DNA of 64,000 nt from Pigmentiphaga kullae (GCF_004216695.1 NZ_SGXC01000001.1:310001-374000), one strand, 5' to 3'; positions 8,856 to 18,938 are shown, counted from the first letter of the stretch. The notes: generated from the letters alone by a model not told the origin. Numbers and translations are program-made.

Positions 8856-9209
8856 TCAGTCGCGCTTCCAGGGGCGGGGACCGCCTATCACGTGGTAGTG
8901 CAGGTGCGGCACTTCCTGTCCACCGTCCGCGCCGTTGTTGGCCATCAGACGGAATCCCCCTTCCGGGCCGGGGCGGCAGCCCTGTTCGAGCGCCAGGCGG
9001 GGAATCAGAACCTGCATTCTACCCAACAGCGGTACGTCGCTCGCGGCCACGTCCTGCAGCGACGGAACGTGCCGCTTGGGGATGACCAGGAAGTGTACCG
9101 GGGCGATGGGATTGATGTCGTGGAAGGCGAAGATCTCGTCGTCTTCGTAGACCTTGCGCGAGGGGATTTCCCCACGCGCGATCTTGCAGAAAATACAGTT
9201 GTCGCTCAT
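8856..9209 (-). CDS. HIT (histidine triad) family nucleotide-binding hydrolase, HinT-like
   Basis: 117 residues with an N-terminal CIFCKIARGEIPSRKVYEDD segment and the C-terminal triad HLHYHVIGG, the active site of HIT proteins. HinT enzymes hydrolyse AMP-lysine and related phosphoramidates. The start at 9209 lies one base after the hisE stop (TGA G ATG). In many proteobacteria hinT lies between hisIE and tatABC, as here. Confidence 0.93.
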   Translation of the reverse strand: MSDNCIFCKIARGEIPSRKVYEDDEIFAFHDINPIAPVHFLVIPKRHVPSLQDVAASDVPLLGRMQVLIPRLALEQGCRPGPEGGFRLMANNGADGGQEVPHLHYHVIGGPRPWKRD

Positions 9210-9210
9210 C

Positions 9211-9552
9211 TCATTGTTTAGGGGCGTTGCCGGCTCGGGCGGCTTTTTCATCCAAACCCGACAGTCCTTCGCGCCGCGCGAGCTCGGCGACGACCTGTTC
9301 GGGACGCAAACCGTAATACTCCAGCATGACGAGGCAATGAAACCAGAGATCGGCTGTCTCGTAAATGATCTTTTCCGGCACGCCGTCCTTGGCCGCCATC
9401 ACGGTCTCGGTGGCCTCTTCGCCGATCTTCTTCAGGATGCCGTCGGGTCCCTTGCTGAGCAGCCGGGCCACGTAGGACGTCTCGGGCGAGCCGCCCCGGT
9501 CGGGACGGCGGCTGGCGATGGTGTCGGCCAGTTGCGCGAGGAAATCGTTCAT
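9211..9552 (-). CDS. hisE: Phosphoribosyl-ATP pyrophosphatase HisE
   Basis: Second step of histidine synthesis: PR-ATP to PR-AMP and pyrophosphate. 113 residues of the MazG-like all-alpha fold with the metal-binding pattern [14 protein letters not shown] and [13 protein letters not shown]. It starts at 9552 in an ATGA overlap with hisI; here HisE and HisI are separate proteins, unlike the fused enzyme of enterobacteria. Confidence 0.95.
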   Translation of the reverse strand: MNDFLAQLADTIASRRPDRGGSPETSYVARLLSKGPDGILKKIGEEATETVMAAKDGVPEKIIYETADLWFHCLVMLEYYGLRPEQVVAELARREGLSGLDEKAARAGNAPKQ

Positions 9553-9974
9553 TTGTAGATGCTCTCCGGGTCCTTCAGGACCGGGTCGGTCTCGACCCAG
9601 TGCGCGCCGCCCTCGGTTTCCAGGCGGCGGTAGAAGCAGCGTTCGCGGCCGGTATGGCAGGCGATCCCGCCCACCTGCTCGACCCGCAGCAGCACCACGT
9701 CGCCGTCGCAGTCCAGCCGGATCTCGCGCACGCGCTGGACGTGGCCGGATTCCTCGCCCTTGCGCCACAGGCGGTTGCGCGAGCGCGACCAATAGGTGGC
9801 ATTGCCGGTGCGCAGGGTTTCGCGCAGCGATTCGCGGTTCAGGAAGGCGAACATGATGACCTTGTCGGTCGTGACGTCCTGCGCGATGCCGGGCACCAGG
9901 CCGTTGTCGTCGTAGACGATGGCGTCCAGCCAGGCTTCCTGGTCGGCGGAGAGGGTCTGGGGTGCGGTATCCAT
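9549..9974 (-). CDS. hisI: Phosphoribosyl-AMP cyclohydrolase HisI
   Basis: Third step of histidine synthesis, opening the adenine ring of PR-AMP. 141 residues with [33 protein letters not shown] and the zinc/magnesium motif [29 protein letters not shown] (the cysteines are visible). The start at 9974 shares one base with the hisF stop (TGATG). Confidence 0.95.
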   Translation of the reverse strand: MDTAPQTLSADQEAWLDAIVYDDNGLVPGIAQDVTTDKVIMFAFLNRESLRETLRTGNATYWSRSRNRLWRKGEESGHVQRVREIRLDCDGDVVLLRVEQVGGIACHTGRERCFYRRLETEGGAHWVETDPVLKDPESIYK

Positions 9975-10750
9975 CAGTCGTCCAGCCTCATGCGTATGCC
10001 GCGGTCGGCCATGAAGCGCTTGGCCTCCTGTACCGTGTGCTGCCCATAGTGGAAGATACTGGCGGCCAGCACCGCATCGGCGTGGCCCTCGGTGATGCCG
10101 TCCGCCAGGTCCTTGAGCGACCCGACGCCGCCGGAAGCGATGACGGGGATGGCCACGGCGTCGGACACCGCGCGCGTCAGCGCCAGGTCGAAGCCCGACC
10201 GGGTGCCGTCGCGGTCCATGCTGGTCAGCAGGATCTCGCCCGCGCCATACTCGGCCATCTTGCGCGCCCATTGCACGGCGTCCAGCCCGGTGGCGTTGCG
10301 CCCGCCATGCGTGAAGACTTCCCAGCGCGGCGCCTCGCCCTCGCCCGACACCCGCTTGGCGTCGATGGCGACCACGATGCACTGGGCGCCGTAGCGGCCG
10401 GAGGCCTCGCGCACCAGGTCGGGGTTGGTCACGGCCGAGGTGTTGATGCCCACCTTGTCGGCGCCCGCGTTCAACAGCCGGCGCACATCCGCCACCTGCC
10501 GCACGCCCCCGCCCACGGTCAGCGGAATGAACACCTGCGAGGCGACCTGCTCGATCACGGACAGGATGATGTCGCGCTGGTCGCTCGACGCCGTGATGTC
10601 CAGAAACGTGATCTCGTCCGCGCCCTGGTCGTCATACCGGCGCGCGATCTCCACCGGATCCCCGGCATCGACCAGATTCACGAAATTGATCCCCTTGACC
10701 ACGCGACCAGCAGTCACGTCCAGACAAGGGATAATACGACGCGTCAACAT
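9974..10750 (-). CDS. hisF: Imidazole glycerol phosphate synthase cyclase subunit HisF
   Basis: TIM-barrel cyclase that joins ammonia from HisH to PRFAR, yielding IGP and AICAR. 258 residues; catalytic aspartates lie in [15 protein letters not shown] and [14 protein letters not shown], phosphate-binding loops in VGGGVR and IASGGVGS. The start at 10750 gives the family length; upstream in-frame ATGs would add a non-homologous leader. A 181-bp gap holding a repeat separates it from hisA. Confidence 0.95.
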   Translation of the reverse strand: MLTRRIIPCLDVTAGRVVKGINFVNLVDAGDPVEIARRYDDQGADEITFLDITASSDQRDIILSVIEQVASQVFIPLTVGGGVRQVADVRRLLNAGADKVGINTSAVTNPDLVREASGRYGAQCIVVAIDAKRVSGEGEAPRWEVFTHGGRNATGLDAVQWARKMAEYGAGEILLTSMDRDGTRSGFDLALTRAVSDAVAIPVIASGGVGSLKDLADGITEGHADAVLAASIFHYGQHTVQEAKRFMADRGIRMRLDD

Positions 10751-10866
10751 CACAGAATTCCAAAAACACACGTTGCCGGGCGCAGAATCCCTCCGCCCAG
10801 CCACTACGATACGCCCATTCCCAAGAACGCAGCCCACCTTGGGCACCGCGGATCAGCGCGGTTGTT

Positions 10867-10949
10867 CCCCCAGGATGCGATGGATCCGGCTCCGCCGGTC
10901 CACCCGCATCGCCCCCCTGGGGGGGCGCCCGTCAGGGCGTAGGGGGGGT
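10867..10949 (+). repeat. Three-hairpin intergenic repeat, head type A (copy 3)
   Basis: Head stem arms at about 10873-10890 and 10894-10910, a G/C-run hairpin and a GTAGGGGG tail. The tail forms the last codons of hisA (TPPTP) and its TGA stop at 10932, in the same position as in copy 1. Confidence 0.75.
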
Positions 10950-11684
10950 ACCTAGTGCATCCGCGCGGGCCTGCGCCGCCTGGAAATCCAGCGTGCCCTC
11001 GTAGATGCTGCGGCCCAGGATGGCGCCTTCCACGCCTTCGTCCTCGACGGCGCAGAGCTGCTCGATGTCGGTCAGGTTGGCGATGCCGCCCGAGGCGATG
11101 ACCGGGATGCGCACGTGCTGGGCCAGCTTGACCGTGGCCTCGACGTTGACGCCCGACAGCATGCCGTCGCGCCCGATGTCGGTGTAGATGATGGACGAGC
11201 AGCCGTAGTCCTCGAACTTCTTGGCGAGGTCGGTCACGTCGTGGCCGGTCAGCTTGCTCCAGCCGTCGGTGGCCACCTTGCCGTCCTTGGCGTCCAGGCC
11301 GACGATGATCTGGCCGGGGAAGGCGCTGCAGGCGTCATGCAGGAACCCGGGGTTCTTGACCGCCGCGGTGCCGATGATCACGTAGGAAATGCCGTTGTCC
11401 AGGTAGCGCTCGATGGTGTCGAGATCGCGGATGCCGCCGCCGATCTGCACCGGGATGTCATCGCCAACGGCGTCGAGGATGGCCTTGATGGAGGCTTCGT
11501 TCTTGGGTTTTCCGGCCACGGCGCCGTTCAGGTCCACCAGGTGGAGCCGGCGCGCGCCCTGCTCCAGCCAGTGCGTGGCCATGGCGGCGGGTTCTTCGGA
11601 AAACACGGTGGCATCGTCGAGATCGCCCTGGCGCAGGCGGACACAACGACCGTCTTTGAGATCAATCGCGGGAATGAGGAGCAT
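10932..11684 (-). CDS. hisA: ProFAR isomerase HisA
   Basis: Amadori isomerisation of ProFAR to PRFAR in histidine synthesis. 250-residue TIM barrel with the catalytic [12 protein letters not shown] start, the second aspartate in [12 protein letters not shown], and phosphate loops IGGGIR and IASGGIAN. The C-terminal TPPTP and the stop are encoded by an interspersed repeat, so the tail is not ancestral. A gap of 81 bp precedes the gene on the hisH side. Confidence 0.95.
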   Translation of the reverse strand: MLLIPAIDLKDGRCVRLRQGDLDDATVFSEEPAAMATHWLEQGARRLHLVDLNGAVAGKPKNEASIKAILDAVGDDIPVQIGGGIRDLDTIERYLDNGISYVIIGTAAVKNPGFLHDACSAFPGQIIVGLDAKDGKVATDGWSKLTGHDVTDLAKKFEDYGCSSIIYTDIGRDGMLSGVNVEATVKLAQHVRIPVIASGGIANLTDIEQLCAVEDEGVEGAILGRSIYEGTLDFQAAQARADALGTPPTP

Positions 11685-11765
11685 GGCGAATCAGGATGTC
11701 GTTCGAATCAGTGGCGCTAACTGGGCTGCGGGACGGAAAAAGGGGGCCTTGTCGGCTAATGGGGC

Positions 11766-12398
11766 TCACGGGTTCCACCGCACGAAATTCTGGTAGATAC
11801 GCAGGCCCGCCCCCGCGCTTTTCTCTGGGTGAAACTGAGTTGCGAAGATGTTATCTCTGGCTACCGCGCAGGTAAAGGCGACCCCGTAATCGGATTGACC
11901 GGCAATTACCCCTAGATCGGCGGGTGCCACATAGTAGCTGTGCACGAAGTAGAAATAGGTATCGTCGGCCACGCCGTCCCACAGGGGATGGGACAAGGTC
12001 TGCCGCACGCGGTTCCAGCCCATGTGGGGCACTTTCAGCCGCTCGGGCCCCTCGAAGGCCGGACCGGCGAAGCGCACGACCTGTCCGTCGAAGATGCCCA
12101 GGCCGTCTGCCGGCCCTTCCTCGCTGCGCTGGAACAGCATCTGCTCGCCCACGCACACGCCCAGCAGGGGCTTGCTGCGGGACGCCTCGACCACCGCCTC
12201 GCGCAGGCCGGTTTCCTCGAGGTAGCGCATGCAGTCGGGCATCGCACCCTGCCCCGGGAACACGACCCGGTCGGCCGCGCGCACGCCGGCCGCATCGCTG
12301 CAGATACGCACTTCGGCCTCGGGCGCGACGTGCTCGAGCGCCCGGGCGACCGAGCGCAGGTTGCCCATGCCGTAGTCGACGATGGCTATGCGCGTCAT
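11766..12398 (-). CDS. hisH: Imidazole glycerol phosphate synthase glutaminase subunit HisH
   Basis: Class I amidotransferase that supplies ammonia to HisF. 210 residues with the nucleophile cysteine in [12 protein letters not shown] and the catalytic His-Glu pair in [11 protein letters not shown]. The oxyanion strand is [12 protein letters not shown]. The start at 12398 has a GGAG site at five bases; that site is inside a repeat also found in front of livH. Note VCVGEQ rather than the more common GICLGMQ-type loop. Confidence 0.94.
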   Translation of the reverse strand: MTRIAIVDYGMGNLRSVARALEHVAPEAEVRICSDAAGVRAADRVVFPGQGAMPDCMRYLEETGLREAVVEASRSKPLLGVCVGEQMLFQRSEEGPADGLGIFDGQVVRFAGPAFEGPERLKVPHMGWNRVRQTLSHPLWDGVADDTYFYFVHSYYVAPADLGVIAGQSDYGVAFTCAVARDNIFATQFHPEKSAGAGLRIYQNFVRWNP

Positions 12399-12477
12399 GT
12401 CAGCTCCGCCGGGCCGCCCCAAGGGGCTGACACGCCCCCCCGGGGGGCAGCGAACGTAGTGAGCGTGGGGGCTGTTC
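12399..12477 (-). repeat. Family-C repeat forming the hisB-hisH spacer and the hisH ribosome-binding site
   Basis: On the minus strand it reads GCCCCCA, a hairpin with a GTAG-type loop region (CGCTCACTACGTTCGCTG), CCCCCCGGGGGG, then CCTTGGGGCGGCCCGGCGG, ending at GGAGCTGAC before the hisH ATG. It is homologous in layout to the blocks at about 37541-37632 and 42222-42307. Confidence 0.6.
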
Positions 12478-12481
12478 TCAT

Positions 12482-13069
12482 CTAGAGCACTCCCTTGGTC
12501 GACGGCACGGTGCCGCCGGCGCGCGGGTCGACCTCCAGCGCCATGCGCAGCGCCCGGCCGAAGGCCTTGAACACCGTCTCGCACTGGTGGTGGGCGTTGA
12601 CGCCCCGCAGGTTGTCGATATGCAGCGTCACCAGGGCATGGTTGACGAAGCCCTGGAAGAATTCGCGCGTCAGGTCGACGTCGAACTGGCCGATCATGGC
12701 CCGCGTGAAGGGGACGTGGAACTCCAGGCCGGGCCGGCCGGAGAAATCCACCACCACGCGCGACAGGGCTTCGTCCAGCGGCACGTAGGCGTGGCCGTAG
12801 CGGCGGATCCCGGCCTTGTTGCCGACCGCCTTGGCCACGGCCTGGCCGAGCGTGATGCCGACGTCCTCGACCGTGTGGTGGGCGTCGATGTGCAGGTCGC
12901 CGTCGGCCACGACGTCGATGTCGATCAGGCCATGGCGCACGATCTGGTCGAGCATGTGGTCCAGGAACGGCACGCCGGTCTGCAGGTTCTGCTTGCCGGT
13001 GCCGTCGAGGTTGACGACCGCGCGGATGCGCGTTTCGTTGGTGTTGCGGGTGATCTCGGCGGTACGCAT
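12482..13069 (-). CDS. hisB: Imidazoleglycerol-phosphate dehydratase HisB
   Basis: Monofunctional IGP dehydratase, 195 residues, without the phosphatase half found in enterobacteria. Manganese-binding motifs [11 protein letters not shown] and [17 protein letters not shown] are present, as is the FLDHMLDQI motif. The start at 13069 gives the usual length. Only 38 bp separate it from hisD, so no hisC fits between them. Confidence 0.95.
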   Translation of the reverse strand: MRTAEITRNTNETRIRAVVNLDGTGKQNLQTGVPFLDHMLDQIVRHGLIDIDVVADGDLHIDAHHTVEDVGITLGQAVAKAVGNKAGIRRYGHAYVPLDEALSRVVVDFSGRPGLEFHVPFTRAMIGQFDVDLTREFFQGFVNHALVTLHIDNLRGVNAHHQCETVFKAFGRALRMALEVDPRAGGTVPSTKGVL

Positions 13070-13107
13070 GATCGTTTCCGGATGGTCGGGTTGAATGGGC
13101 GGCGGCG

Positions 13108-14421
13108 TCACGAGGCGCTGCCGTCGTCCAGGCGGTATTCGGCGCTGCGCGCATGCGCCTGCAGCCCTTCGCCATGGGCCAGGGTGGCGGCGACGCGGCC
13201 CAGGGTGCGCGCGCCGGCGCCCGAGACCTTGATCAGGCTCGACCGCTTCTGGAAATCGTACACGCCCAGCGGCGACGAGAAGCGCGCCGTGCGGGAGGTC
13301 GGCAGCACGTGGTTGGGGCCGGCGCAGTAGTCGCCCAGCGACTCCGAGCTGTGCGTGCCCATGAAGATCGCGCCGGCGTGGCGGATCAGGTCGGCCCAGC
13401 GCTCGGGCTCGGCGGTGGAGATTTCCAGGTGCTCGGGCGCGATGTCGTTGGCGATGGCGCAGGCCTCTTCCAGGTCGCGCACCAGGATCAGCGCACCGCG
13501 GTTGGCCAGGCTGGTGCGGATGATCTGCGCGCGCGGCATCGTCGGCAGCAGCCGGGCGATGGCGGCCTCGACCTGGGCGATGTAGCCGGCGTCGGGGCAC
13601 AGCAGGATGGCCTGGGCCAGTTCGTCGTGCTCGGCCTGCGAGAAAAGATCCATGGCGATCCAGTCGGCCGGCGTGTTGCCGTCGCAGATGACCAGGATCT
13701 CGCTGGGGCCGGCGATCATGTCTATGCCCACCGTCCCGTACACGCGCCGCTTGGCGGCGGCGACATAGGCGTTGCCCGGCCCCACGATCTTGTCGACCGG
13801 GGCGATGGACGGCGTGCCGTAGGCCAGCGCGCCCACCGCCTGGGCGCCGCCGATGGCGATCGCGCGGTCGACGCCGGCGATGGCGGCGGCGGCCAGCACC
13901 ATGGGATTGCGCACGCCGTCGGGCGTGGGCGTGACCATGACGACCTCGCCCACGCCGGCCACCTTGGCCGGGATGGCGTTCATCAGCAGCGACGACGGGT
14001 AGGCCGCCTTGCCGCCGGGCACGTACAGGCCCACGCGGTCGAGCGGGGTGACCTTCTGCCCCAGCACGGTGCCGTCGGGCTCGGTGTAGGTCCAGGTTTC
14101 GGTCCGCTGGCGCTCGTGGTAGCTGCGGATGCGGTCGGCGGCGGCTTCCAGGGCGGCGCGCTGCTCGCGCGGCAGCGCCTCCAGGGCCGCGGCCCAGTCG
14201 GCGCGGGGGATGTCCAGTTCGCGGATGGACGCGGCCTGGACTCGATCGAAGCGGTGGGTGTATTCGAGCACCGCGCCGTCGCCGCGGGTGCGGACGTCCA
14301 GCAGGATGTCGGCCACGGCGCGTTCGATGGACGCGTCCTCGGACGCTTCGAAGGCCAGCAGCGCGTGCAGGCGGGTTCGGAAGTCGTCGCTACGGGTATC
14401 GAGTCGGTTGATGAGGGACAT
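13108..14421 (-). CDS. hisD: Histidinol dehydrogenase HisD
   Basis: Last two oxidations of histidine synthesis (histidinol to histidine, NAD-dependent, zinc enzyme). 437 residues with [15 protein letters not shown], the [12 protein letters not shown] region, [10 protein letters not shown], the zinc ligands of [12 protein letters not shown], and the catalytic EHLE in APEHLEIST followed by [12 protein letters not shown]. Between HisG and HisD is a 134-bp gap in which I see no gene. Confidence 0.96.
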   Translation of the reverse strand: MSLINRLDTRSDDFRTRLHALLAFEASEDASIERAVADILLDVRTRGDGAVLEYTHRFDRVQAASIRELDIPRADWAAALEALPREQRAALEAAADRIRSYHERQRTETWTYTEPDGTVLGQKVTPLDRVGLYVPGGKAAYPSSLLMNAIPAKVAGVGEVVMVTPTPDGVRNPMVLAAAAIAGVDRAIAIGGAQAVGALAYGTPSIAPVDKIVGPGNAYVAAAKRRVYGTVGIDMIAGPSEILVICDGNTPADWIAMDLFSQAEHDELAQAILLCPDAGYIAQVEAAIARLLPTMPRAQIIRTSLANRGALILVRDLEEACAIANDIAPEHLEISTAEPERWADLIRHAGAIFMGTHSSESLGDYCAGPNHVLPTSRTARFSSPLGVYDFQKRSSLIKVSGAGARTLGRVAATLAHGEGLQAHARSAEYRLDDGSAS

Positions 14422-14555
14422 ACGCTAGCTCTGCAAAATCGGTTTCCGGAAGGCAGCCCTGCCCCGCGCCGGCGGCGCGTTGGCGATGGACGATGCAGCC
14501 TCTGCATGGCGCGGCGGGCTGGCCGCGCGGCGAGCGCCCCGCGGAGGTCGCCAGG

Positions 14556-15245
14556 TCAGGCCGGCATGGCCAGGCTGGCGCGCGCGAAGGCGTCGATCAG
14601 AGGCTGCAGCCGGTGTCGCCGGGTCTTCAGGGCCGCCTGGTTGACCACCAGGCGCGACGATATGTCCATGATATCTTCGACCGCGACGAGGTTGTTGGCC
14701 CGCAATGTCCCACCGGTGGACACCAGGTCGACGATCACGTCGGCCAGCCCCACCAGCGGCGCGAGCTCCATCGACCCGTACAGCTTGATCAGGTCGACGT
14801 GCACCCCTTTCGCGGCGAAATGCTCGCGCGCGGCCTGCACGTACTTGGTCGCCACGCGCAGGCGGGCGCCCTGGCGCACCGCGCTGGCGTAGTCGAAACC
14901 CTCGGGCACGGCCACGCACAGCCGGCACTTGCCGATGCGCAGGTCCACGGGCTGATACAGGCCGCCCGGATGCTGGGCCGCGTGCTCGATCAACACATCC
15001 TTGCCGGCCACCCCCAGATCGGCGGCGCCGTACTGGACATAGGTGGGGACATCCGAGGCGCGCACAATGATGATGCGCACGCCGGGGTCGCTGGTCGGCA
15101 GGATCAGCTTGCGGGACTTCTCCGGGTCCTCGGCCGCCGTGATGCCGGCCTCGGCCAGCAGGGGCATGGTCTCGGTGAAGATGCGGCCCTTGGACAGCGC
15201 CAGCGTGATGGGCGTGTTCGGATCGGCCGGGGCGAAGGCGCTCAT
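14556..15245 (-). CDS. hisG: ATP phosphoribosyltransferase, short form HisG
   Basis: First, committed step of histidine synthesis (ATP + PRPP). At 229 residues it is the short form, which lacks the C-terminal histidine-binding domain and is known to need HisZ for activity and feedback inhibition; no hisZ is in the window. Motifs: [28 protein letters not shown], and the PRPP loop [13 protein letters not shown]. The start at 15245 overlaps the murA stop as ATGA. Confidence 0.95.
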   Translation of the reverse strand: MSAFAPADPNTPITLALSKGRIFTETMPLLAEAGITAAEDPEKSRKLILPTSDPGVRIIIVRASDVPTYVQYGAADLGVAGKDVLIEHAAQHPGGLYQPVDLRIGKCRLCVAVPEGFDYASAVRQGARLRVATKYVQAAREHFAAKGVHVDLIKLYGSMELAPLVGLADVIVDLVSTGGTLRANNLVAVEDIMDISSRLVVNQAALKTRRHRLQPLIDAFARASLAMPA

Positions 15246-16522
15246 CGTGCCTGCCCTCCGGATCCGCCCACGCGGCGGATGTCGGCGCCCAGCTGCAACA
15301 GCTTGCGCTCCATCTGCTCGTAGCCGCGGTCCAGGTGATAGATGCGGTCGATCGTGGTCAGGCCGTCGGCGACCAGGCCGGCGATGACCAGGCTGGCCGA
15401 GGCCCGCAGGTCGGTCGCCATGACGGTGGCGCCCGACAGGTTCGCCACGCCCTTGACCACGGCCGTGTGGCCGTCGATCTCGATGTCCGCTCCCAGCCGG
15501 CGCAGTTCCTGCACGTGCATGTAGCGGTTCTCGAAGATGGTCTCGGTGATGACCGCGGTGCCTTCGGCGATGGCATTCAGGGCCATCAGCTGGGCCTGCA
15601 TGTCGGTCGCGAAACCGGGATATTCCAGGGTGCGGAAGCCCACCGCGCGCGGCCGGCCATTCATGCCCGCCTCGATCCAGTCGGGGCCGCACTCGATGGC
15701 CAGTCCGGCCTCGGCCAGCTTGTCCAGCGTGGCGCCCATGCTGGCCGGATCGGCATTGCGCAGCACGATCTTCCCGCCCGCCGCGCCCACCGCGCACAGG
15801 AACGTGCCGGCCTCGATGCGGTCCGGCATGACCCGGTGGGTGGTGCCGTGCAGCCGGGACACGCCCTCGATCACGATGCGGTCCGTGCCATGGCCGCTGA
15901 TGCGGGCGCCCATCTTGATCAGCAATTCCGCCAGGTCGACGATCTCGGGTTCGCGCGCGGCGTTCTCGAGCACCGTCAGCCCGTCGGCCAGCACGGCCGC
16001 CATCATCAGGTTCTCGGTGCCGGTCACCGTGATCACGTCGGTGCGGATGGTGGCGCCCTTCAGGCGCTTGGCCCGCGCCACGACGAAGCCGTGCTCGATG
16101 CTGATCTCGGCCCCCATGGCCGCCAGCCCCTTGATGTGCTGGTCGATGGGACGCTGGCCGATGGCGCAGCCGCCGGGCAGGCTGACCCGGGCCTCGCCGA
16201 AGCGAGCGAGCAGCGGGCCCAGCACCAGGATCGAAGCGCGCATGGTCTTGACCAGCTCGTACGGCGCTTCCAGCGACTCGACGCGGCTGGCCTCCAGCAC
16301 CACCCGGTCGCCCGGCTGGCTGGCGCGCTCGGCCTTCACGCCCAGCTGGCGCAAGAGGCGCAGCGTGGTGCCGATGTCGTTGAGCTGGGGCACGTTCTCG
16401 AGCGTGACCGTATCGGCGGTCAGCAGCGCGGCGCACAGGCAAGGCAGCGCGGCGTTCTTCGCGCCGGACACCTCGACCTCGCCGCGCAGGGGGCGACCGC
16501 CGGTGATCTGCAGCTTATCCAT
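15242..16522 (-). CDS. murA: UDP-N-acetylglucosamine 1-carboxyvinyltransferase MurA
   Basis: First committed step of peptidoglycan synthesis: transfer of enolpyruvate from PEP to UDP-GlcNAc in the cytoplasm. 426 residues with the six-fold EPSP-synthase-like repeat fold. The catalytic cysteine of the fosfomycin-sensitive form is present in [16 protein letters not shown], and the substrate motif SGAKNAALP is near the N-terminus. ATG at 16522 overlaps the stop of the bolA-like gene by one base (TGATG). Confidence 0.96.
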   Translation of the reverse strand: MDKLQITGGRPLRGEVEVSGAKNAALPCLCAALLTADTVTLENVPQLNDIGTTLRLLRQLGVKAERASQPGDRVVLEASRVESLEAPYELVKTMRASILVLGPLLARFGEARVSLPGGCAIGQRPIDQHIKGLAAMGAEISIEHGFVVARAKRLKGATIRTDVITVTGTENLMMAAVLADGLTVLENAAREPEIVDLAELLIKMGARISGHGTDRIVIEGVSRLHGTTHRVMPDRIEAGTFLCAVGAAGGKIVLRNADPASMGATLDKLAEAGLAIECGPDWIEAGMNGRPRAVGFRTLEYPGFATDMQAQLMALNAIAEGTAVITETIFENRYMHVQELRRLGADIEIDGHTAVVKGVANLSGATVMATDLRASASLVIAGLVADGLTTIDRIYHLDRGYEQMERKLLQLGADIRRVGGSGGQAR

Positions 16523-16773
16523 CAATTGCCCGCCTTGAATTCCTGGGGAGTGAGGGTGCGCATCGACAAGGCATGGATTTCTTCCCGCATGCGCTCGCCC
16601 AGCGCGGCATAGACCAGCTGATGCCGCGCGATGGGGCGCTTGCCCGCGAACTCGGCGCTGACGATGACCGCCTCGAAGTGCTGGCCGTCGCCCTGCACGT
16701 CGACATGTTCACAGGGCAGCCCATCGACGATGTATTGCCGGACCTGCTCGGGAGAAGGAAGCATGGTGCTCAT
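16522..16773 (-). CDS. BolA/IbaG-family protein
   Basis: 83 residues with the BolA fold: [36 protein letters not shown], containing the conserved histidine of the [10 protein letters not shown] helix used for iron-sulfur binding with monothiol glutaredoxins. Short BolA proteins next to murA and the mla operon correspond to IbaG (acid stress, cell envelope). The ribosome-binding site before 16773 is weak; ATG at 16764 is an alternative. Confidence 0.9.
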   Translation of the reverse strand: MSTMLPSPEQVRQYIVDGLPCEHVDVQGDGQHFEAVIVSAEFAGKRPIARHQLVYAALGERMREEIHALSMRTLTPQEFKAGN

Positions 16774-16800
16774 CTCAGTTATCCATAACGCCGCGCCCGA

Positions 16801-16879
16801 CCCAGGGCACCGCGGATCCGGCTCTGCCGGTCCGCCAGTGCCGCCCCCTGGGGGGCGCGCGTCAGCGCGTAGGGGGGGG
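16801..16879 (+). repeat. Three-hairpin intergenic repeat, head type B (copy 5)
   Basis: Head stem pairs GGCAC, GCGGA and CCGGC with their complements, then CCCCC/GGGGG and GCGCG/CGCGC hairpins and a GTAGGGGG tail. It ends nine bases before the ABC-2 permease stop (minus strand), between that gene and the bolA-like gene. Confidence 0.75.
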
Positions 16880-16887
16880 CTTTCATC

Positions 16888-17745
16888 TCAGTAACGCAGT
16901 TTGTAGCCGGTGGACAACAGGCGCAGCGCGAACCCGGCCACCACCAGGAACGTCCCCGCGACCACCGCCAGGCTGTGCCAGGGCGTGACGTCGGAGACCC
17001 CGAAAAATCCGTAGCGGAAGCCGTCTATGGTGTAGAAGATCGGATTCCAGTGCGACACCGCCTGCCAGAACGGCGGCAGCGAGTGCACGGAATAGAATAC
17101 CCCGGACAGGAAAGTTGCCGGCATGATCAGGAAATTCTGGAAAGCCGCCATCTGGTCGAACTTCTCGGCCCAGATCCCGGCGACCAGCCCCAGCACCCCC
17201 ATGATGCCGCTGCCCAGCACGGCGAACACCAGCATCCACAGCGGTTCGGCGAAATGCGGCGCGGCGAAGAACAGCGACACCGCGTAGATCCCCAGCCCGA
17301 CGAACAGGGCGCGCACGATGGCCGCCAGCACGTAGGCACAGAAGACTTCCCAGTGGGTCAGCGGCGGCAGCAGCATGAAGACCAGGTTGCCGGTGACGCG
17401 GCTTTGCATCAGCGACGACGAGGAATTGGCGAACGCGTTCTGCAGCATGCTCATCATCATGAGCCCGGGGATCAGGAAGGCCGTGTACGGCACGGTGCCG
17501 TACACCGTGACGCGCCCCTCCAGCACGTGGGCGAAGATCAGCAGGTACAGCACCGCCGTCATCACCGGCGCGCCCACGGTCTGGAAGCCCACCTTCCAGA
17601 AGCGCAGCATTTCCTTGTAGAACAGCGTCAGGAAGCCGGAGCCCGCGTTCAGGTTGGGCTGCAGGCCGACGAAGCCAGCCGGCTTGGCGGGCTCGGAACC
17701 GGTGGTGGTAACGCCGCCCTCGGGCGGCCGTGCGACGACGCTCAT
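16888..17745 (-). CDS. ABC-2 type transporter permease (YadH-like)
   Basis: 285-residue inner-membrane exporter subunit with six hydrophobic segments and an ABC2 signature (FLIMPATFLSGVFYSVHSLPPFWQAVSHWNPIFYTIDGFRYGFFG). The start at 17745 overlaps the ATPase stop as ATGA. This pair often sits between mla and bolA-murA genes in beta- and gamma-proteobacteria; its substrate is not known, so I give no symbol. Confidence 0.9.
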   Translation of the reverse strand: MSVVARPPEGGVTTTGSEPAKPAGFVGLQPNLNAGSGFLTLFYKEMLRFWKVGFQTVGAPVMTAVLYLLIFAHVLEGRVTVYGTVPYTAFLIPGLMMMSMLQNAFANSSSSLMQSRVTGNLVFMLLPPLTHWEVFCAYVLAAIVRALFVGLGIYAVSLFFAAPHFAEPLWMLVFAVLGSGIMGVLGLVAGIWAEKFDQMAAFQNFLIMPATFLSGVFYSVHSLPPFWQAVSHWNPIFYTIDGFRYGFFGVSDVTPWHSLAVVAGTFLVVAGFALRLLSTGYKLRY

Positions 17746-18731
17746 GCCGCCTTCTCCAGCGACGCCGAGGCGGAGTCCCCGTGCATGATGTTCAGGAAAG
17801 CATCCTCGAGGTCGGCGGGCAGCACTTCGATGCCTTCGATGGCGCCTCCCGCCGTGCGGACCTGCGCCAGCAGGGACTCCAGTTCCGTGCTGGTGTCCAG
17901 GCGCAGCACCGCCCGGTTGCCCTGGCGCTGCACCAGCCGCTCGTCCAGCGCGCGGCTCTTGCCCGCGGGCCAGCCCGACGCCCCCATGTGCAGCACCAGG
18001 CGCGAGCCGCCGACCTTGGCCAGCAGCGCCCGCGTGGTGTCCAGCGCCACGATGCGGCCGGCCTTGAGCATGGCGATGCGGCCGCACAGCTCCTCGGCTT
18101 CTTCCAGGTAGTGGGTGGTGAGCAGGATGGTGTGGCCCATGCGGTTCAGGCGCGAGATGAACTGCCACAGCGTGCGCCGCAGGTCCACATCCACGCCGGC
18201 GGTGGGTTCGTCCAGCACGATCACCGGCGGCCGGTGCACCAGCGCCTGCGCCACCAGCACCCGCCGTTTCATGCCGCCCGACAGGGCGCGCATGTTGTCG
18301 TCGGCCTTGGAGGTCAGGCCCAGGTTTTCCAGGATCTCGTCGATCCAGTCATCGTTGTTGCGCAGCCCGAAATAGCCCGACTGGATGCGCAGCGTCTCGC
18401 GCACGGTGAAGAACGGGTCGAACACCAGTTCCTGCGGCACCACGCCCAGCGCCCGCCGGGAGGCGCGGAACTGGGACACGACGTCGTAGCCGCAGATGGA
18501 CACCTGGCCCGTGGTCGCGCGCGACAGCCCCGCCAGGATCGCGATCAGCGAGGTCTTGCCCGCGCCGTTCGGCCCCAGCAGCCCGAAGAACTCGCCCTGG
18601 GCGATGTCCAGGCTGACATCGTTCAGCGCCTGGAACCCATCCACCACCTGGCCAGCGCCCATGCGCCGCCACAGGCTGGTCTGCCTGGGGTACACCTTGG
18701 AAACATGCTCGATGCGAACGGCGGATGACAT
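17742..18731 (-). CDS. ABC transporter ATP-binding protein (YadG/DRA-type exporter ATPase)
   Basis: 329 residues with Walker A (GPNGAGKTS), signature LSGGMKRRVLVAQAL, Walker B (VIVLDEPTAGVD) and the H-loop histidine in TTHYLEEAEELC. The residues after about 230 are the C-terminal regulatory extension typical of DrrA-like exporters. Start 18731 is chosen because it gives SSAVRIEHVSKVY, the family N-terminus. Pairs with the ABC-2 permease downstream. Confidence 0.92.
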   Translation of the reverse strand: MSSAVRIEHVSKVYPRQTSLWRRMGAGQVVDGFQALNDVSLDIAQGEFFGLLGPNGAGKTSLIAILAGLSRATTGQVSICGYDVVSQFRASRRALGVVPQELVFDPFFTVRETLRIQSGYFGLRNNDDWIDEILENLGLTSKADDNMRALSGGMKRRVLVAQALVHRPPVIVLDEPTAGVDVDLRRTLWQFISRLNRMGHTILLTTHYLEEAEELCGRIAMLKAGRIVALDTTRALLAKVGGSRLVLHMGASGWPAGKSRALDERLVQRQGNRAVLRLDTSTELESLLAQVRTAGGAIEGIEVLPADLEDAFLNIMHGDSASASLEKAA

Positions 18732-18863
18732 GGCTTGATCAGAAAACACTACCGCGCCGACATGGGCCCGCAGGCCCCAAAAAGCGCAAATCCCGGCAAA
18801 CGCCGGGCAATTCCCCATTATAGAGGATGGTCGGAAACAGCAAGAGCTGACTGCCCGGCCTAC

Positions 18864-18938
18864 CCCAGGGCACAGCGGATCCGGCTTTGCCGGTCCGCCA
18901 GTGCCGCCCCTGGGGGCGCGCGTAAGCGCGTAGGGGGG
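18864..18938 (+). repeat. Three-hairpin intergenic repeat, head type B (copy 6)
   Basis: Head stem GGCAC, GCGGA, CCGGC with complementary arm, then a CCCC/GGGG hairpin and a GTAGGGGGG tail that ends one base before the mlaC stop codon. It fills the gap where mlaB would be expected. Confidence 0.73.
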
